Source: Verrucomicrobiota bacterium
Lineage (GTDB): Bacteria > Verrucomicrobiota > Verrucomicrobiia > Opitutales > Intestinicryptomonadaceae
NCBI GenBank assembly: GCA_003343565.1
Contig: QALA01000047.1
Span: forward strand, 1-14,757
Reading direction: 5' to 3'
DNA length: 14,757 nucleotides
A program made the translations under genes and the position numbers. Below are positions 1 to 7,200 of this stretch, piece by piece. Position 1 is the first letter of the stretch. Each line of letters begins with the position of its first letter. The notes under the pieces were generated by a model. It was not told the origin of the DNA and did not search any database. It saw only the letters and a program-made list of their open reading frames with translations.

Positions 1-171
1 TGTCGATATGGCCTTCTCCCTCTCGATGAGATCGTCGCGCACTGCGGGTCTGCTTTCGGCCGGCAGCAGGGTCTCCGGCACGGTAGAAAGCAAATCCGAA
101 ACGACCCCGCCAAAATCCGTCTTGGAGGTCTCTATTATGCGCGATTTCGTCAGGAACTTGTTGAGTCTCAT
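1..171 (-). CDS. PTS EIIA (fructose/mannitol type)-like protein, N-terminal fragment
   Basis: The ATG at 171 opens a frame that stays open to the left edge (57 codons, C-terminus missing). The peptide begins MRLNKFLTKSRIIE and ends with DDLIEREKAIST. This matches the start of type-2 EIIA domains (PF00359): an L-x-x-x-L-T opening, then an L-x-x-R-E-x-x-x-S-T segment that normally leads into the active-site histidine of a 'GIAIPH' loop. That loop lies outside the window, so phosphotransfer cannot be confirmed. In Verrucomicrobiota such domains occur alone (PtsN-like, regulatory) or fused to transporters. The gene starts 4 bases after the nuoA stop, so the two are probably co-transcribed. No strong Shine-Dalgarno sequence is seen. 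The usual next gene would be nuoB, but no NuoB motif appears in the visible part. An unrelated protein is possible. Confidence 0.5.
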   Translation of the reverse strand, partial: MRLNKFLTKSRIIETSKTDFGGVVSDLLSTVPETLLPAESRPAVRDDLIEREKAIST

Positions 172-175
172 TTCG

Positions 176-562
176 TCAGTTCGACTTTGGAATATTCCAG
201 TTGAAGGCGTCCTTCTTTATCTCGTAAATTATGCCAACGCACATTACAGCCGCGAAAAACAGCGCCGGAACGAGTATTTGCGCATGGCGCGCCAAGAGAT
301 CGGAGTAGGAGAGCGCAAGGGGGAGCATGAAAACTATTTCAATGTCGAACACTACAAACAGCGCGGCCGTCAGATAGAATCTTGCGCCGAATCGCGGATG
401 CGGTTTGCCGAAGGGAGCAACCCCGCACTCGTAGGCCGAGTCTTTGAGTTTGTTCGGCTTGGCTCTTTGTCCGAACAGGTGGCTTGCCGCCACAATTACT
501 GCGCCCATTGCCAACGCCGCCAATACTTGAATCAAAACGGGTATGTATGCTCCAAGTTCCAT
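176..562 (-). CDS. nuoA: NADH-quinone oxidoreductase subunit A
   Basis: Membrane subunit A of respiratory complex I (NDH-1), part of the junction between the peripheral arm and the proton-pumping membrane arm. The 128-residue product has the normal family length. Three hydrophobic helices are visible at about residues 8-30, 62-82 and 94-114. The family signature is clear: YECG at 44-47, then a loop leading to RFYL (61-64) and the acidic VVFDIEIVF segment (70-78) in helix 2. The start chosen is the ATG at 562, giving the peptide MELGAYIPVL. The frame is open further upstream, but that part is Arg/Gln-rich and unlike any NuoA. The leader has a GAGAG motif about 9 bases before the ATG. No nuoB follows; the next gene looks like a PTS EIIA protein, so this nuoA seems split from the rest of the nuo operon. 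Confidence 0.93.
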   Translation of the reverse strand: MELGAYIPVLIQVLAALAMGAVIVAASHLFGQRAKPNKLKDSAYECGVAPFGKPHPRFGARFYLTAALFVVFDIEIVFMLPLALSYSDLLARHAQILVPALFFAAVMCVGIIYEIKKDAFNWNIPKSN

Positions 563-925
563 ACTGCTACAACTCTCAAAAATGCCGAGTTTTGCAACAA
601 AATTTTCTCTTTTTGAAAGTTCGCATTTTGAAAAAAGCGTTTGACCGGATTTGCCGCGCCGTATTTTCCCGCACTTCGGAACGTTGAATTTGCAGTCGCC
701 TTTGCGCGTTCGGCTGTGCGCGCGGCCCTGACTTTCGCGGAGGCGGAATTGTGTCCGCGCGTGTGCGGTCGTTTGAATTTGTCCGTTGCGTTGCAACTGC
801 GGCTGTTGCGGTTGCGTCCGCGTTGGTTTGACGCCGTTTGGAATGTGTGCGCGAAGCGATGCCGTTTTCGATGTCGCGCCGCGTCGTGCGGGAATTGCAT
901 TACGCCGCAAAAGTAGCGCGCGCTA

Positions 926-1042
926 CAAAGAAAATCATGCGCGCCGCAATGAGTCATGCGGGTTGCGAAGAGTTATGCGCGCCGCAAAGAGTTGTACGCG
1001 CCGCAAAAAAATCATGCGCGTTGCAAAACTCCTTTGCGCGGT
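926..1042. repeat. Degenerate 19-20 bp tandem repeats, six units
   Basis: Units at 926-945, 946-964, 965-983, 984-1002, 1003-1022 and 1023-1042 follow an approximate consensus GCAAAGAGTCATGCGCGCC. Each starts with GCAA or a close variant and ends in a GC-rich ATGCGCGCC-like half. A partial unit begins near 907. Spacing of 19-20 bp is close to two helical turns. There are no unique spacers, so this is not a CRISPR array. Confidence 0.7.
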
Positions 1043-1115
1043 GTCCAATCCCTCCGCGTATTCGGACATTCACAATGCCGCCGGACGGGCGGCTGCGGGT
1101 AGGTGCAGCTGCGGA

Positions 1116-1147
1116 CAACTGCGGGCGGAACGGGCAACTGCGGGCGG
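1116..1147. repeat. Two direct copies of CAACTGCGGGCGG, 19 bp apart
   Basis: Identical 13-mers lie at 1116-1128 and 1135-1147, just after the sua5 stop codon. Further CTGCGG boxes lie at 1093 and 1109. The 19 bp period matches that of the nearby array at 926-1042, but the sequence differs. Confidence 0.6.
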
Positions 1148-1154
1148 CTAAAAT

Positions 1155-2129
1155 TTATGGCCTCGTCTGCGCGCGTTCGAGCCTGTCGTTTATGGCAAGT
1201 CCCACGCCGACGTTCGGAGCGCGCTGGCAGTACAGGCCGTTCGGGGAGATTTTGTCGAGCCTGCGCAACAGCGCAAAGAGATTGGCCGCCGCCTCCGCCG
1301 CATCGCCGGCCTCGGACAGCCAGTAGTGGTTCTTTGCGGGATTTTGCGGCCTTGAGAAAAAGATTACGTTGGCGTCCGCAGCCTCCCCGATTTCCTCCGG
1401 AGAATTGAAAAGCGTCAACTTGGAATGCGGGCTGTAATGCGACTTCAGCATGCCCGGAGCCTGCGGACGAGCCTCGTTGACTTTCGGGGAAATGTCGATT
1501 CGTTCGCCCAACGCGCGCTCCAAATCCTCCGGCGGTATCGGGCCCGCGCGCAGAAGCTTGTGGACGCCGCCGTCTTCGGAGAGCATGAGTATTGTCGATT
1601 CGACGCCGCGCGCGCATTTTCCGCCGTCCAAGATGAAATCGATTCTGTCGCCAAGCTGTTCGGCGACGTGCTCGGCGCAGGTGGGGCTGACGTATCCGAA
1701 CGGATTTGCCGAGGGCGCCGCAATCGGCCTGCCGCAGGCCCTTATCAGTTCGAGCATGAGCGGGTGCGAAGGCATGCGCACCGCCACAGTATTCATTCCG
1801 GCCGTCACTATGTCCGGCACGGCGTTTTGCTTGTTCAAAATTAACGTCAGCGGCCCCGGCCAGAATCTTTCGGCGAGCGTTCTTGCGCGCCCGGTGAACG
1901 CGGCCGCTTTCTCGGCCATTTGCATGTCGCATACGTGCACTATCAGCGGATCTATAAACGGCCTTCCTTTGGCCTCGAATATCCGGCGCACGGCTTCCGG
2001 ATTGAGCGCGTCGGCCGCAAGGCCGTAAACGGTCTCCGTGGGAACCCCTCCGATTCCCCCGGACAAAATAAAACCGGCCGCCTGAGAAACGTCTCCAGAC
2101 GGCCGTACAATGCGCTTGCGCTTATGCAT
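1155..2129 (-). CDS. sua5: L-threonylcarbamoyladenylate synthase (Sua5/YwlC type)
   Basis: Makes threonylcarbamoyl-AMP from threonine, bicarbonate and ATP, the first step of the t6A37 modification of ANN-reading tRNAs; cytoplasmic. The 324-residue product is the long two-domain form. The YrdC domain (about 10-205) shows PTETVYGL (30-37), KGRP (54-57), FWPGPLT (89-95), VAVRMPSHP (115-123), PSAN (139-142), DGG (168-170) and ESTI (177-180). The linker with PGM and HYSP (225-234) and the C-terminal Sua5 domain follow, ending with the usual IxDRLxRA-type tail. The ATG at 2129 lies 33 bases after the rpsR stop and is probably co-transcribed with it. No good ribosome site is adjacent; a GGAGG lies near 2152-2158, inside a seven-codon frame (2160-2137) that precedes the start, so initiation may be coupled or weak. 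Confidence 0.95.
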   Translation of the reverse strand: MHKRKRIVRPSGDVSQAAGFILSGGIGGVPTETVYGLAADALNPEAVRRIFEAKGRPFIDPLIVHVCDMQMAEKAAAFTGRARTLAERFWPGPLTLILNKQNAVPDIVTAGMNTVAVRMPSHPLMLELIRACGRPIAAPSANPFGYVSPTCAEHVAEQLGDRIDFILDGGKCARGVESTILMLSEDGGVHKLLRAGPIPPEDLERALGERIDISPKVNEARPQAPGMLKSHYSPHSKLTLFNSPEEIGEAADANVIFFSRPQNPAKNHYWLSEAGDAAEAAANLFALLRRLDKISPNGLYCQRAPNVGVGLAINDRLERAQTRP

Positions 2130-2162
2130 ATGGGTTTCAGACGCGAGAGGCGTCCTCCATCG

Positions 2163-2348
2163 CTACTTCATCAGAAGCATGTTGCGCGCGTGCTTTATGG
2201 TTTTCTTAATGTGGCGTTGCTCTTTCGCCGTCAAACCGGTAAATTTGCGCGGAAGAATTTTGCCCGTCTCCGTCACATAACGGTTGAGAGCCTCGGTTTC
2301 CGTAAAGGAAATTTCGGACGGATTCTTTTTCTTTGTTTCTTCGGTCAT
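2163..2348 (-). CDS. rpsR: Small ribosomal subunit protein bS18
   Basis: Protein of the 30S platform that binds 16S rRNA next to bS6. The 61-residue product is short for the family (about 75 in E. coli), but the core is intact: YVTETGKILPRKFTGL (24-39), then TAKEQRHIKKTIKHARNM with the basic RNA-binding helix. No cysteines are present, so this is the zinc-free form. The shortening is at the N-terminus. The start is the ATG at 2348. Upstream there is no clear Shine-Dalgarno but an AT-rich TATTTATAAAA segment near 2361-2372 that could be a -10 region. The usual partners rpsF, ssb and rplI are absent; instead the gene lies between tRNA-Arg upstream and sua5 downstream on the same strand. Confidence 0.95.
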   Translation of the reverse strand: MTEETKKKNPSEISFTETEALNRYVTETGKILPRKFTGLTAKEQRHIKKTIKHARNMLLMK

Positions 2349-2424
2349 GTCTGTTGTCTGTTTTTATAAATACCGCCGCCGGATTGCCTCGCGGGGCGGG
2401 GCGGCCGCTTTTCTTCTCAAGTGC

Positions 2425-2497
2425 GCGCCTGGAGGGAGTCGAACCCCCAACCTTCTGATCCGTAGTCAGAAGCTCTATCCAATTGAGCTACAGGCGC
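2425..2497 (-). tRNA. tRNA-Arg (anticodon ACG)
   Basis: A complete 73-base cloverleaf folds on the minus strand. The acceptor is GCGCCTG/CAGGCGC, the D-stem GCTC/GAGC, the anticodon stem TCTGA/TCAGA with loop CTACGGA (anticodon ACG at 34-36), and the T-arm GGGGG-TTCGACT-CCCTC with one G-T pair. The 3' CCA is not encoded. The ACG anticodon reads CGN arginine codons after A-to-I editing by TadA. It lies 76 bases upstream of rpsR on the same strand. No direct repeat of its 3' end is seen in the window, so I see no sign of an integrated island. Confidence 0.97.
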
Positions 2498-2668
2498 GGA
2501 GTATTTCAATTCGGACGCGTCGCCAATCAAATATGTGCGCTTAATCCAAATTGAAGTTTAGAATCGTCTCCAATTCCGGTTCCATTGCAAGAAAATTTTT
2601 TTAAAATTTAAAAATTTTCCGGTTGGCTCTTTGCTGGAGGCGATGAAAGAAGCCCCTAACTTTTAGCC

Positions 2669-2693
2669 GGAGGCATAACTTATCTATGCCGCC
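2669..2693. other. Hairpin in the gap (GGCATA/TATGCC core)
   Basis: A perfect six-pair stem, 2672-2677 with 2685-2690, encloses a seven-base loop. It extends two more pairs past one mismatch. There is no T tract, so it does not look like a terminator. Confidence 0.45.
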
Positions 2694-2842
2694 TTGCCCG
2701 CGCCGCATTGTTTTCTGCGCATGCCTTGCCCGTTTTAGATTGCGCGCGTTTTCAGCGCAACCAGGAGGACCGACACTTGGAGCGGCATTATTTGGCGTGT
2801 TCGGATTCTTCAGAATAAGCAGGGGAACGGCAATCTGAATGG

Positions 2843-2880
2843 GCGTTTTTTTGGCGCGTTTGGATTTCCGAAAAAAACGC
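2843..2880. other. Long T/A-armed inverted repeat
   Basis: GCGTTTTTTTGG (2843-2854) pairs with CCGAAAAAAACGC (2868-2880), about 12 pairs with one bulged base and a 13-base loop. The T run inside the arm means transcription could stop in the middle of the arm on either strand, but it is not a textbook terminator. Confidence 0.4.
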
Positions 2881-3247
2881 GGGCGATAACCTCTAACTGC
2901 AAGCTATCGCGCGAAAGTGCGGCGGCGAAGATACGGCGACAAATATCTACAAAGGCGCGTCTGTTTGCGAAGCTTGCCGACTTTCTTCCCGCTTTTTGCT
3001 TTCCGCAAAAGCGTCTGTTGGCTTCTATTCGATGCCGGCGGCAATACCGTCAAAAACAATTTCAGGATACGCGTTTTGCATAATCTATCGCATATAAATG
3101 ACATACATGAAAATATCGAAACGGCGAATCCGATGCAAATGAAACTTTTTATACTAAAAGTTGTTCAATTATAAAGCGATTTTGCCTTTTGAAAAAATGC
3201 CTTCATATCCGGCGGGAAATAAATTGGTAAAAAATAAATTAAAAAAC

Positions 3248-3277
3248 TTGCGCTTTAAGATATTGTATTTTTATTAT
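3248..3277 (+). promoter_or_regulatory. Putative sigma70-type promoter of the H1-like/CBM gene
   Basis: TTGCGC (3248-3253) and TATTAT (3272-3277) are separated by 18 bases in a very AT-rich stretch. This would give a leader of about 60 bases before the ATG at 3344. Eye-picked, so moderate confidence only. Confidence 0.4.
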
Positions 3278-3343
3278 AAAAACATATTAGGAATAATTGT
3301 GCCGATTTCGACGCATTTGTTCCGTTAATGAAAGGATAAGAAA

Positions 3344-3766
3344 ATGCCTGTGAAATCAGAATCAAGGACGAAGAAACCAGCCAAGTCCGTTGCGTCAAAG
3401 GCGCCTGCAAAGGCCGTTAAAAAGCGCGCCGTCAAAAAGTGCGCAAAGAAGGCTGATTCCCAGTGCGCATTGGCCTCAAATGCCGCCGCGTCGGCGAAGA
3501 GCTCGCCCAGCAAGTTGACGAGGATAATCGTCAAGTACAATGTCGGCTGGGGGAATCAGCTCTATATTCGCGGAACCGGCGCCGGGCTGACATGGCATAA
3601 GGGCGTGCTTATGCAGTGTGTCGGCGAGGACGAGTGGCTCTGGGAACAACTCGTCTCCAAGGGCGGGCTTAAGTTTAAGGTTCTCGTGAACGACGAAGTT
3701 TGGAATTTGGACGATGACAGTTCCGTCGATGCCGGCGAGACTGTGGTTTTCCACCCCAAATTTTAG
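3344..3766 (+). CDS. Histone H1-like lysine-rich protein with C-terminal carbohydrate-binding-like domain
   Basis: The 140-residue product has two parts. Residues 1-57 are a basic, low-complexity Lys/Ala/Pro/Ser tail with KKPAK, KAPAK and AVKK steps, like the H1-type AKKPA tails of bacterial nucleoid proteins. Residues 58-140 are a compact beta-rich domain: IIVKYNVGWGNQLYIRG, GLTWHKGV, a DEWLWE strand, FKVLVNDEVWNLD and a terminal VVFHPKF. The aromatic spacing resembles starch-binding-type beta-sandwiches (CBM20/25/53-like). No signal peptide is present, so it should be cytoplasmic. AAAGGA at 3331-3336 is a good ribosome site, 7 bases from the ATG. It is monocistronic, with its own promoter and a strong terminator. 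I recall similar proteins as common but uncharacterised in Verrucomicrobiota. Glycogen or nucleoid association are both possible; neither is shown. Confidence 0.85.
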   Translation: MPVKSESRTKKPAKSVASKAPAKAVKKRAVKKCAKKADSQCALASNAAASAKSSPSKLTRIIVKYNVGWGNQLYIRGTGAGLTWHKGVLMQCVGEDEWLWEQLVSKGGLKFKVLVNDEVWNLDDDSSVDAGETVVFHPKF

Positions 3767-3787
3767 CCGTTTTTGAATGCCGAATTG

Positions 3788-3820
3788 AAAGGATACCGAT
3801 TCCCGGTATCCTTTTTTTTT
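3788..3820 (+). terminator. Intrinsic terminator of the H1-like/CBM gene
   Basis: AAAGGATACC (3788-3797) pairs perfectly with GGTATCCTTT (3805-3814) around a seven-base loop and runs into a T tract to 3820. It begins 22 bases after the stop codon. Confidence 0.93.
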
Positions 3821-4213
3821 GCGGTTGCCGATTTGAATTTGCCGTTTGCGTTTTTCCGCCGCCCGTATTTTGTCCGCACGTCGGTTTGCCGTCCGTATTT
3901 CTCAATTTTTGCGGTTTTTCAAAAAGCGGTTTTGCCTTCAATTTTCGGCTGGCCATTGGGGGATTGGGGCATTGAGGCATTGGGGCATTGAGGGCGGAGG
4001 CGATGGCGCCGGGAGGGGAGCTTTTTGAAACTTTCCCATATCGGAAGGTTTGATTTGCGAAAGTGAAATTTTTAAGCGCCTTATCTTTTGGCGATTTTTG
4101 CCGAAACGCGCAATAGAACGGCTGCGGGGACGCGGGGCGGGATTGCGTTTGGGCGCAAAAGTTTTGCATGTTAAGCTTTGAAAAAGTCCGGCTTTGATTT
4201 TAATGGGATTGCA
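3821..4213. other. Intergenic region before the GH-A hydrolase gene
   Basis: No gene is supported. It holds an 8 bp microsatellite-like array (3955-3994) and a short palindrome, GCAAAAGTTTTGC (4155-4167), about 46 bases before the hydrolase start. The palindrome could be an operator, but nothing else supports that. I could not identify a convincing promoter. Confidence 0.5.
3955..3994. repeat. 8 bp tandem repeat, five units (ATTGRGGS)
   Basis: Units ATTGGGGG, ATTGGGGC, ATTGAGGC, ATTGGGGC and ATTGAGGG follow one another with no gaps. They lie in non-coding DNA 220 bases before the hydrolase gene. Confidence 0.85.
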
Positions 4214-7200
4214 ATGAAGAAAAAAATGATAATCTTGCTGTCGGCGTTTGCGGCCGTGTGCCTCGACGCGCGTCAATTTGGAAATTTTGAAATTGAAGGC
4301 GCGGATTTATCACTCGGATTGATTCCGTTGCGGTTTACGTATTTCGACGGCAATTGGAATGTAAAATTCTTCAGCGATTGCGCGGCGCACGCCGTCGGAT
4401 TTCCGAAGGCGGAGGGCGAAAAATCGTACGAGACCGAAGCCTCCGTGAACATAGGCGGCGAAAATGCGGGGACTCTCGATGAAAAATTTTTCTTTGAGAC
4501 TCCGAATGTCTGCCGTTTTGAGGCCCGCTTCAAGCCTTCCGCCGGAACGAAATACGGCGAAATATCCTACTCGTTCAACTTTCCCATTAAAAATTCGGCG
4601 CTGCGGCTTGACGGAAATTCGATAAATCTCTGGGATTCCGCGAACCTCCAAAAGACCTTTCGCGCCGGCAAAGTTTCGGTTGAAACGGAGCGGGGGATTG
4701 CGGAATTTTCGGGGAATCTTGAGGTTCTCGTGCAGGACGAGCGCAGATTTAATTCGCAAAATTTTTCGTTGAGATTCAAGCCGCGCGATTCGTCCGGCGT
4801 CTTGGAATGGGATATGAAAATATTTTTTGAAAAAGTTGGGGGCGTTGCCGTTCCGTTGGCGGGCTCCTCCGACATGGGAATACCGGGGCTGCCCGCGGGC
4901 CGGATTAAGCTTGGCGGAATAGACTTCGACTTTTCCCGGCCCGCCGGAGCGGGACTTGTCGTAAGGGGCGGCATGGAGAAAAAACTCGCCGCGGGCGGGG
5001 GCGGAAAACACGTCTATATAATAGGCGCCTTCGACGCGAAAAAAACTTTTTCCGAAGGCGATTGCGCCGAAATCGGGGCCTCGTATGCCGACGGAAAAAT
5101 TCGCACTGCAAGGGTTCCCTGCGAAAGCTTCGGCGCGCTGCGAAATCCGGCGGATTCCGGCAAGCCCAATGCGGTATGGACGTCCAAAATCGGCGCGAAA
5201 ACTTACAATCTGTTCGCTGCTGCGGCGGATTTGGGCATTCCGAATCCGGAGTCTATAACGATAAAAAATCTCTCAAAATCCGACTGGAAAATCGCGGCGA
5301 TTTCCCTTTGTCCGCTGCCCGTGCCCGCGGAGAGGCTCGCGGGGGCGTTTGTGGCGCAGTCGGAGGAATACGCTCCGTTCGAGCCGGCCCGCTCAGTCTT
5401 GAAAGGCAGCGCGCTGGACTTCTCCGGCCTTCTCGACGCGCCGGCGGGCAAGTACGGTTTCGCGTTCGCAAAAGGCGGGGAGATATTTTTTGAAAAGCGT
5501 CCGGATATTCCCGCGCGCTTTTACGGCAGCAACCTCTGTTTTCAGGCAAACTATCCGGACAGGGAGAACGCCGACAGGCTCGCCGACGATTTCGCAGCAA
5601 CGGGATACAACATATTGCGCCTGCACCACTACGACGATTTGCTCATAGACAAGTCGTCGCCGGATCTTCTCTCGTTCGACGCGGAGAAGCTCGACAGGCT
5701 CGACTATCTCGTGGCCGCGATGAAAAAACGCGGCATATACGTCACGACCGACCTGTTCGTTTCGAGAAAGCTCGCAGCGGATTCCGTGGAGCCGGAATTC
5801 GGCTGGAACGGGGACATGAACGCAACCAAAGCGGCGTTCTTTGTGTCGCCCAAGGCGGCGGACAACTTTCGCGCGTTTTCCAAAAAGCTGCTCGAGCACG
5901 TCAACCCCTACACGGGGCTTGCGTGGAAGGACGATCCGGCCGTCGTATCTGTCAGCCTTGTGAACGAGAACACGATTTTTGGCGCTTACGAATCTCTGCG
6001 ACCGTATTTCGACGGGCTTTTCAGGGAGTGGCTTGCGAAAAATTCCATCGCGGCGGACGAAAAAAATTTCGACTTTTTGCGCAAGCGTTTTCTGTCCGAT
6101 ATATCTCGGAAATTCTTTGCCGAGCAAAAGGCTTTTCTGCGTTCGCTCGGCGTGCGCGCGATGCTAACCGACCAGAATTTTTGGGACGGTTATCCCGTCG
6201 CGCTCCTGCGAAAAAATTACGACATTGCGGACAGCCACATGTATTTCGGCCACCCGCACTTTATTGAAAGGCCCTGGCAGCTGCCGGCGAAAGTGAAAAC
6301 CGAAAGCGCGATATCGGAATACGGCGGGTGCATAGAATTGAGCGCCAGCCAAATTGCGGGCAAACCCTTTTCCATAACGGAGTGGAATTACGTCAACAAC
6401 AACGACCACGCCGCCGAGGGTGCGTTTCTTATGGGCGCCTACGGAGCGTTGCACAAATGGGACATGCTTTGCAGGTTCGCATATTCACACGGCGCGATAG
6501 ATTTCTCCAAACACGCGGGCCCGATAGGCCATTTCGACACCAACTCCAATCCCGTCGCCGCCCTTTCCGACCGCGCCGGCGCGCTCTTCTTTCTCAGGGG
6601 CGATGTGGGGGCGTCTAAATTTTCCATTCCCTCGCTTCTGCCGGAAGACTACCTGCTCCGCTCGGAAAAGCTGGAGAGCCGCTCGCCGCTCTTAAAACGG
6701 ATAGGCCTCTATGCGGCGACGGAAATCGAATTCAATCCGACGCCTGCGGGCTTTAAAATTCCCGCGAACGCGCCGTTTGCCGTCGCTGCCGAAAGGGCGG
6801 TTGTGGAGCAAAACAAGTTTGACAGGCCCGTGCTCGTCGACTCCGCGGAATTTCTTCCCGAATTGCAAAAGCTCACCGCGGGAAAAATCGACATCGAAAA
6901 CGAAGTGTACGAGTCCGAAACTTCGGAAATGGTATTGGACAAAAAGAGGGGGACGTGGAGGCTTGTCACTCCGCGCAGCGAGGCCTTCATTTCGCCCGAA
7001 GGGGGGGCGTTTCATGGGAACTTTGCGGATATAAAAAATTCCCGCGGCTGGAGCTGCGTTCTGCTGGCGAGCATAGACGGCAAGCCCCTCAAGGACAGTT
7101 CGCGAATACTCATACTGCATCTTAGCGACGTGAAGAACGCCAACATGCGTTTCGACGATTCCGAAATGACCGTCCTGCGCGACTATGGACACTTGCCGCT

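Larger units (their letters stand above)
563..1154. other. Intergenic region upstream of nuoA and downstream of sua5
   Basis: No convincing gene. Every open frame here is Arg/Cys/Ala-rich, overlaps others in several frames and resembles no family. The stretch should hold the nuoA promoter, but I could not pick a convincing -35/-10 pair. It contains a degenerate 19-20 bp tandem array, a 14 bp perfect palindrome (GTAGCGCGCGCTAC, 913-926) at the edge of that array, and a separate 19 bp duplication at 1116-1147. No clear intrinsic terminator for sua5 is visible. Confidence 0.6.
2498..3247. other. Long gene-free stretch upstream of tRNA-Arg
   Basis: No frame here codes for anything recognisable; the 60-85 codon frames near 2904-3174 are Arg-rich or lack any family look. 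The AT-rich part at 2590-2625 is followed by a GC-rich, hairpin-rich segment (about 2630-2900). Local inverted repeats include 2669-2693, 2843-2880 and 3143-3162 (AACTTTT/AAAAGTT, loop TATACT). I checked by eye for RNase P, SRP, tmRNA and 6S signatures and did not find them convincingly. It may hold an unassigned structured RNA or a decayed element. Confidence 0.5.

Noticed and set aside
563..910. N-terminal extension of nuoA to 244 residues
   Set aside because: The extension is Arg/Gln/Thr-rich with no family match; the ATG at 562 gives a normal-length NuoA.
926..1042. CRISPR array
   Set aside because: Repeats are 19-20 bp, degenerate and directly abutting; there are no spacers.
1012..1932. 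306-codon frame antiparallel in register to sua5
   Set aside because: Extremely Arg/Gly-rich and lying in another frame over a clear sua5 gene; a GC-rich shadow.
2425..2497. tRNA as an island integration site
   Set aside because: No integrase, no repeat of the tRNA 3' end, and ordinary housekeeping genes follow it.
2620..2900. RNase P, SRP, tmRNA or 6S RNA
   Set aside because: The conserved core motifs of these RNAs (for example GAGGAAAGTCC, the SRP GGAA-loop core, a tmRNA T-arm) are not visible on either strand.
4178..4213. TTG start for the GH-A gene
   Set aside because: It would add 12 polar residues before a clean signal peptide; the ATG at 4214 fits better.
5393..6127. 244-codon minus frame inside the GH-A gene
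   Set aside because: Val/Arg-rich antisense shadow of the catalytic barrel; no motif.
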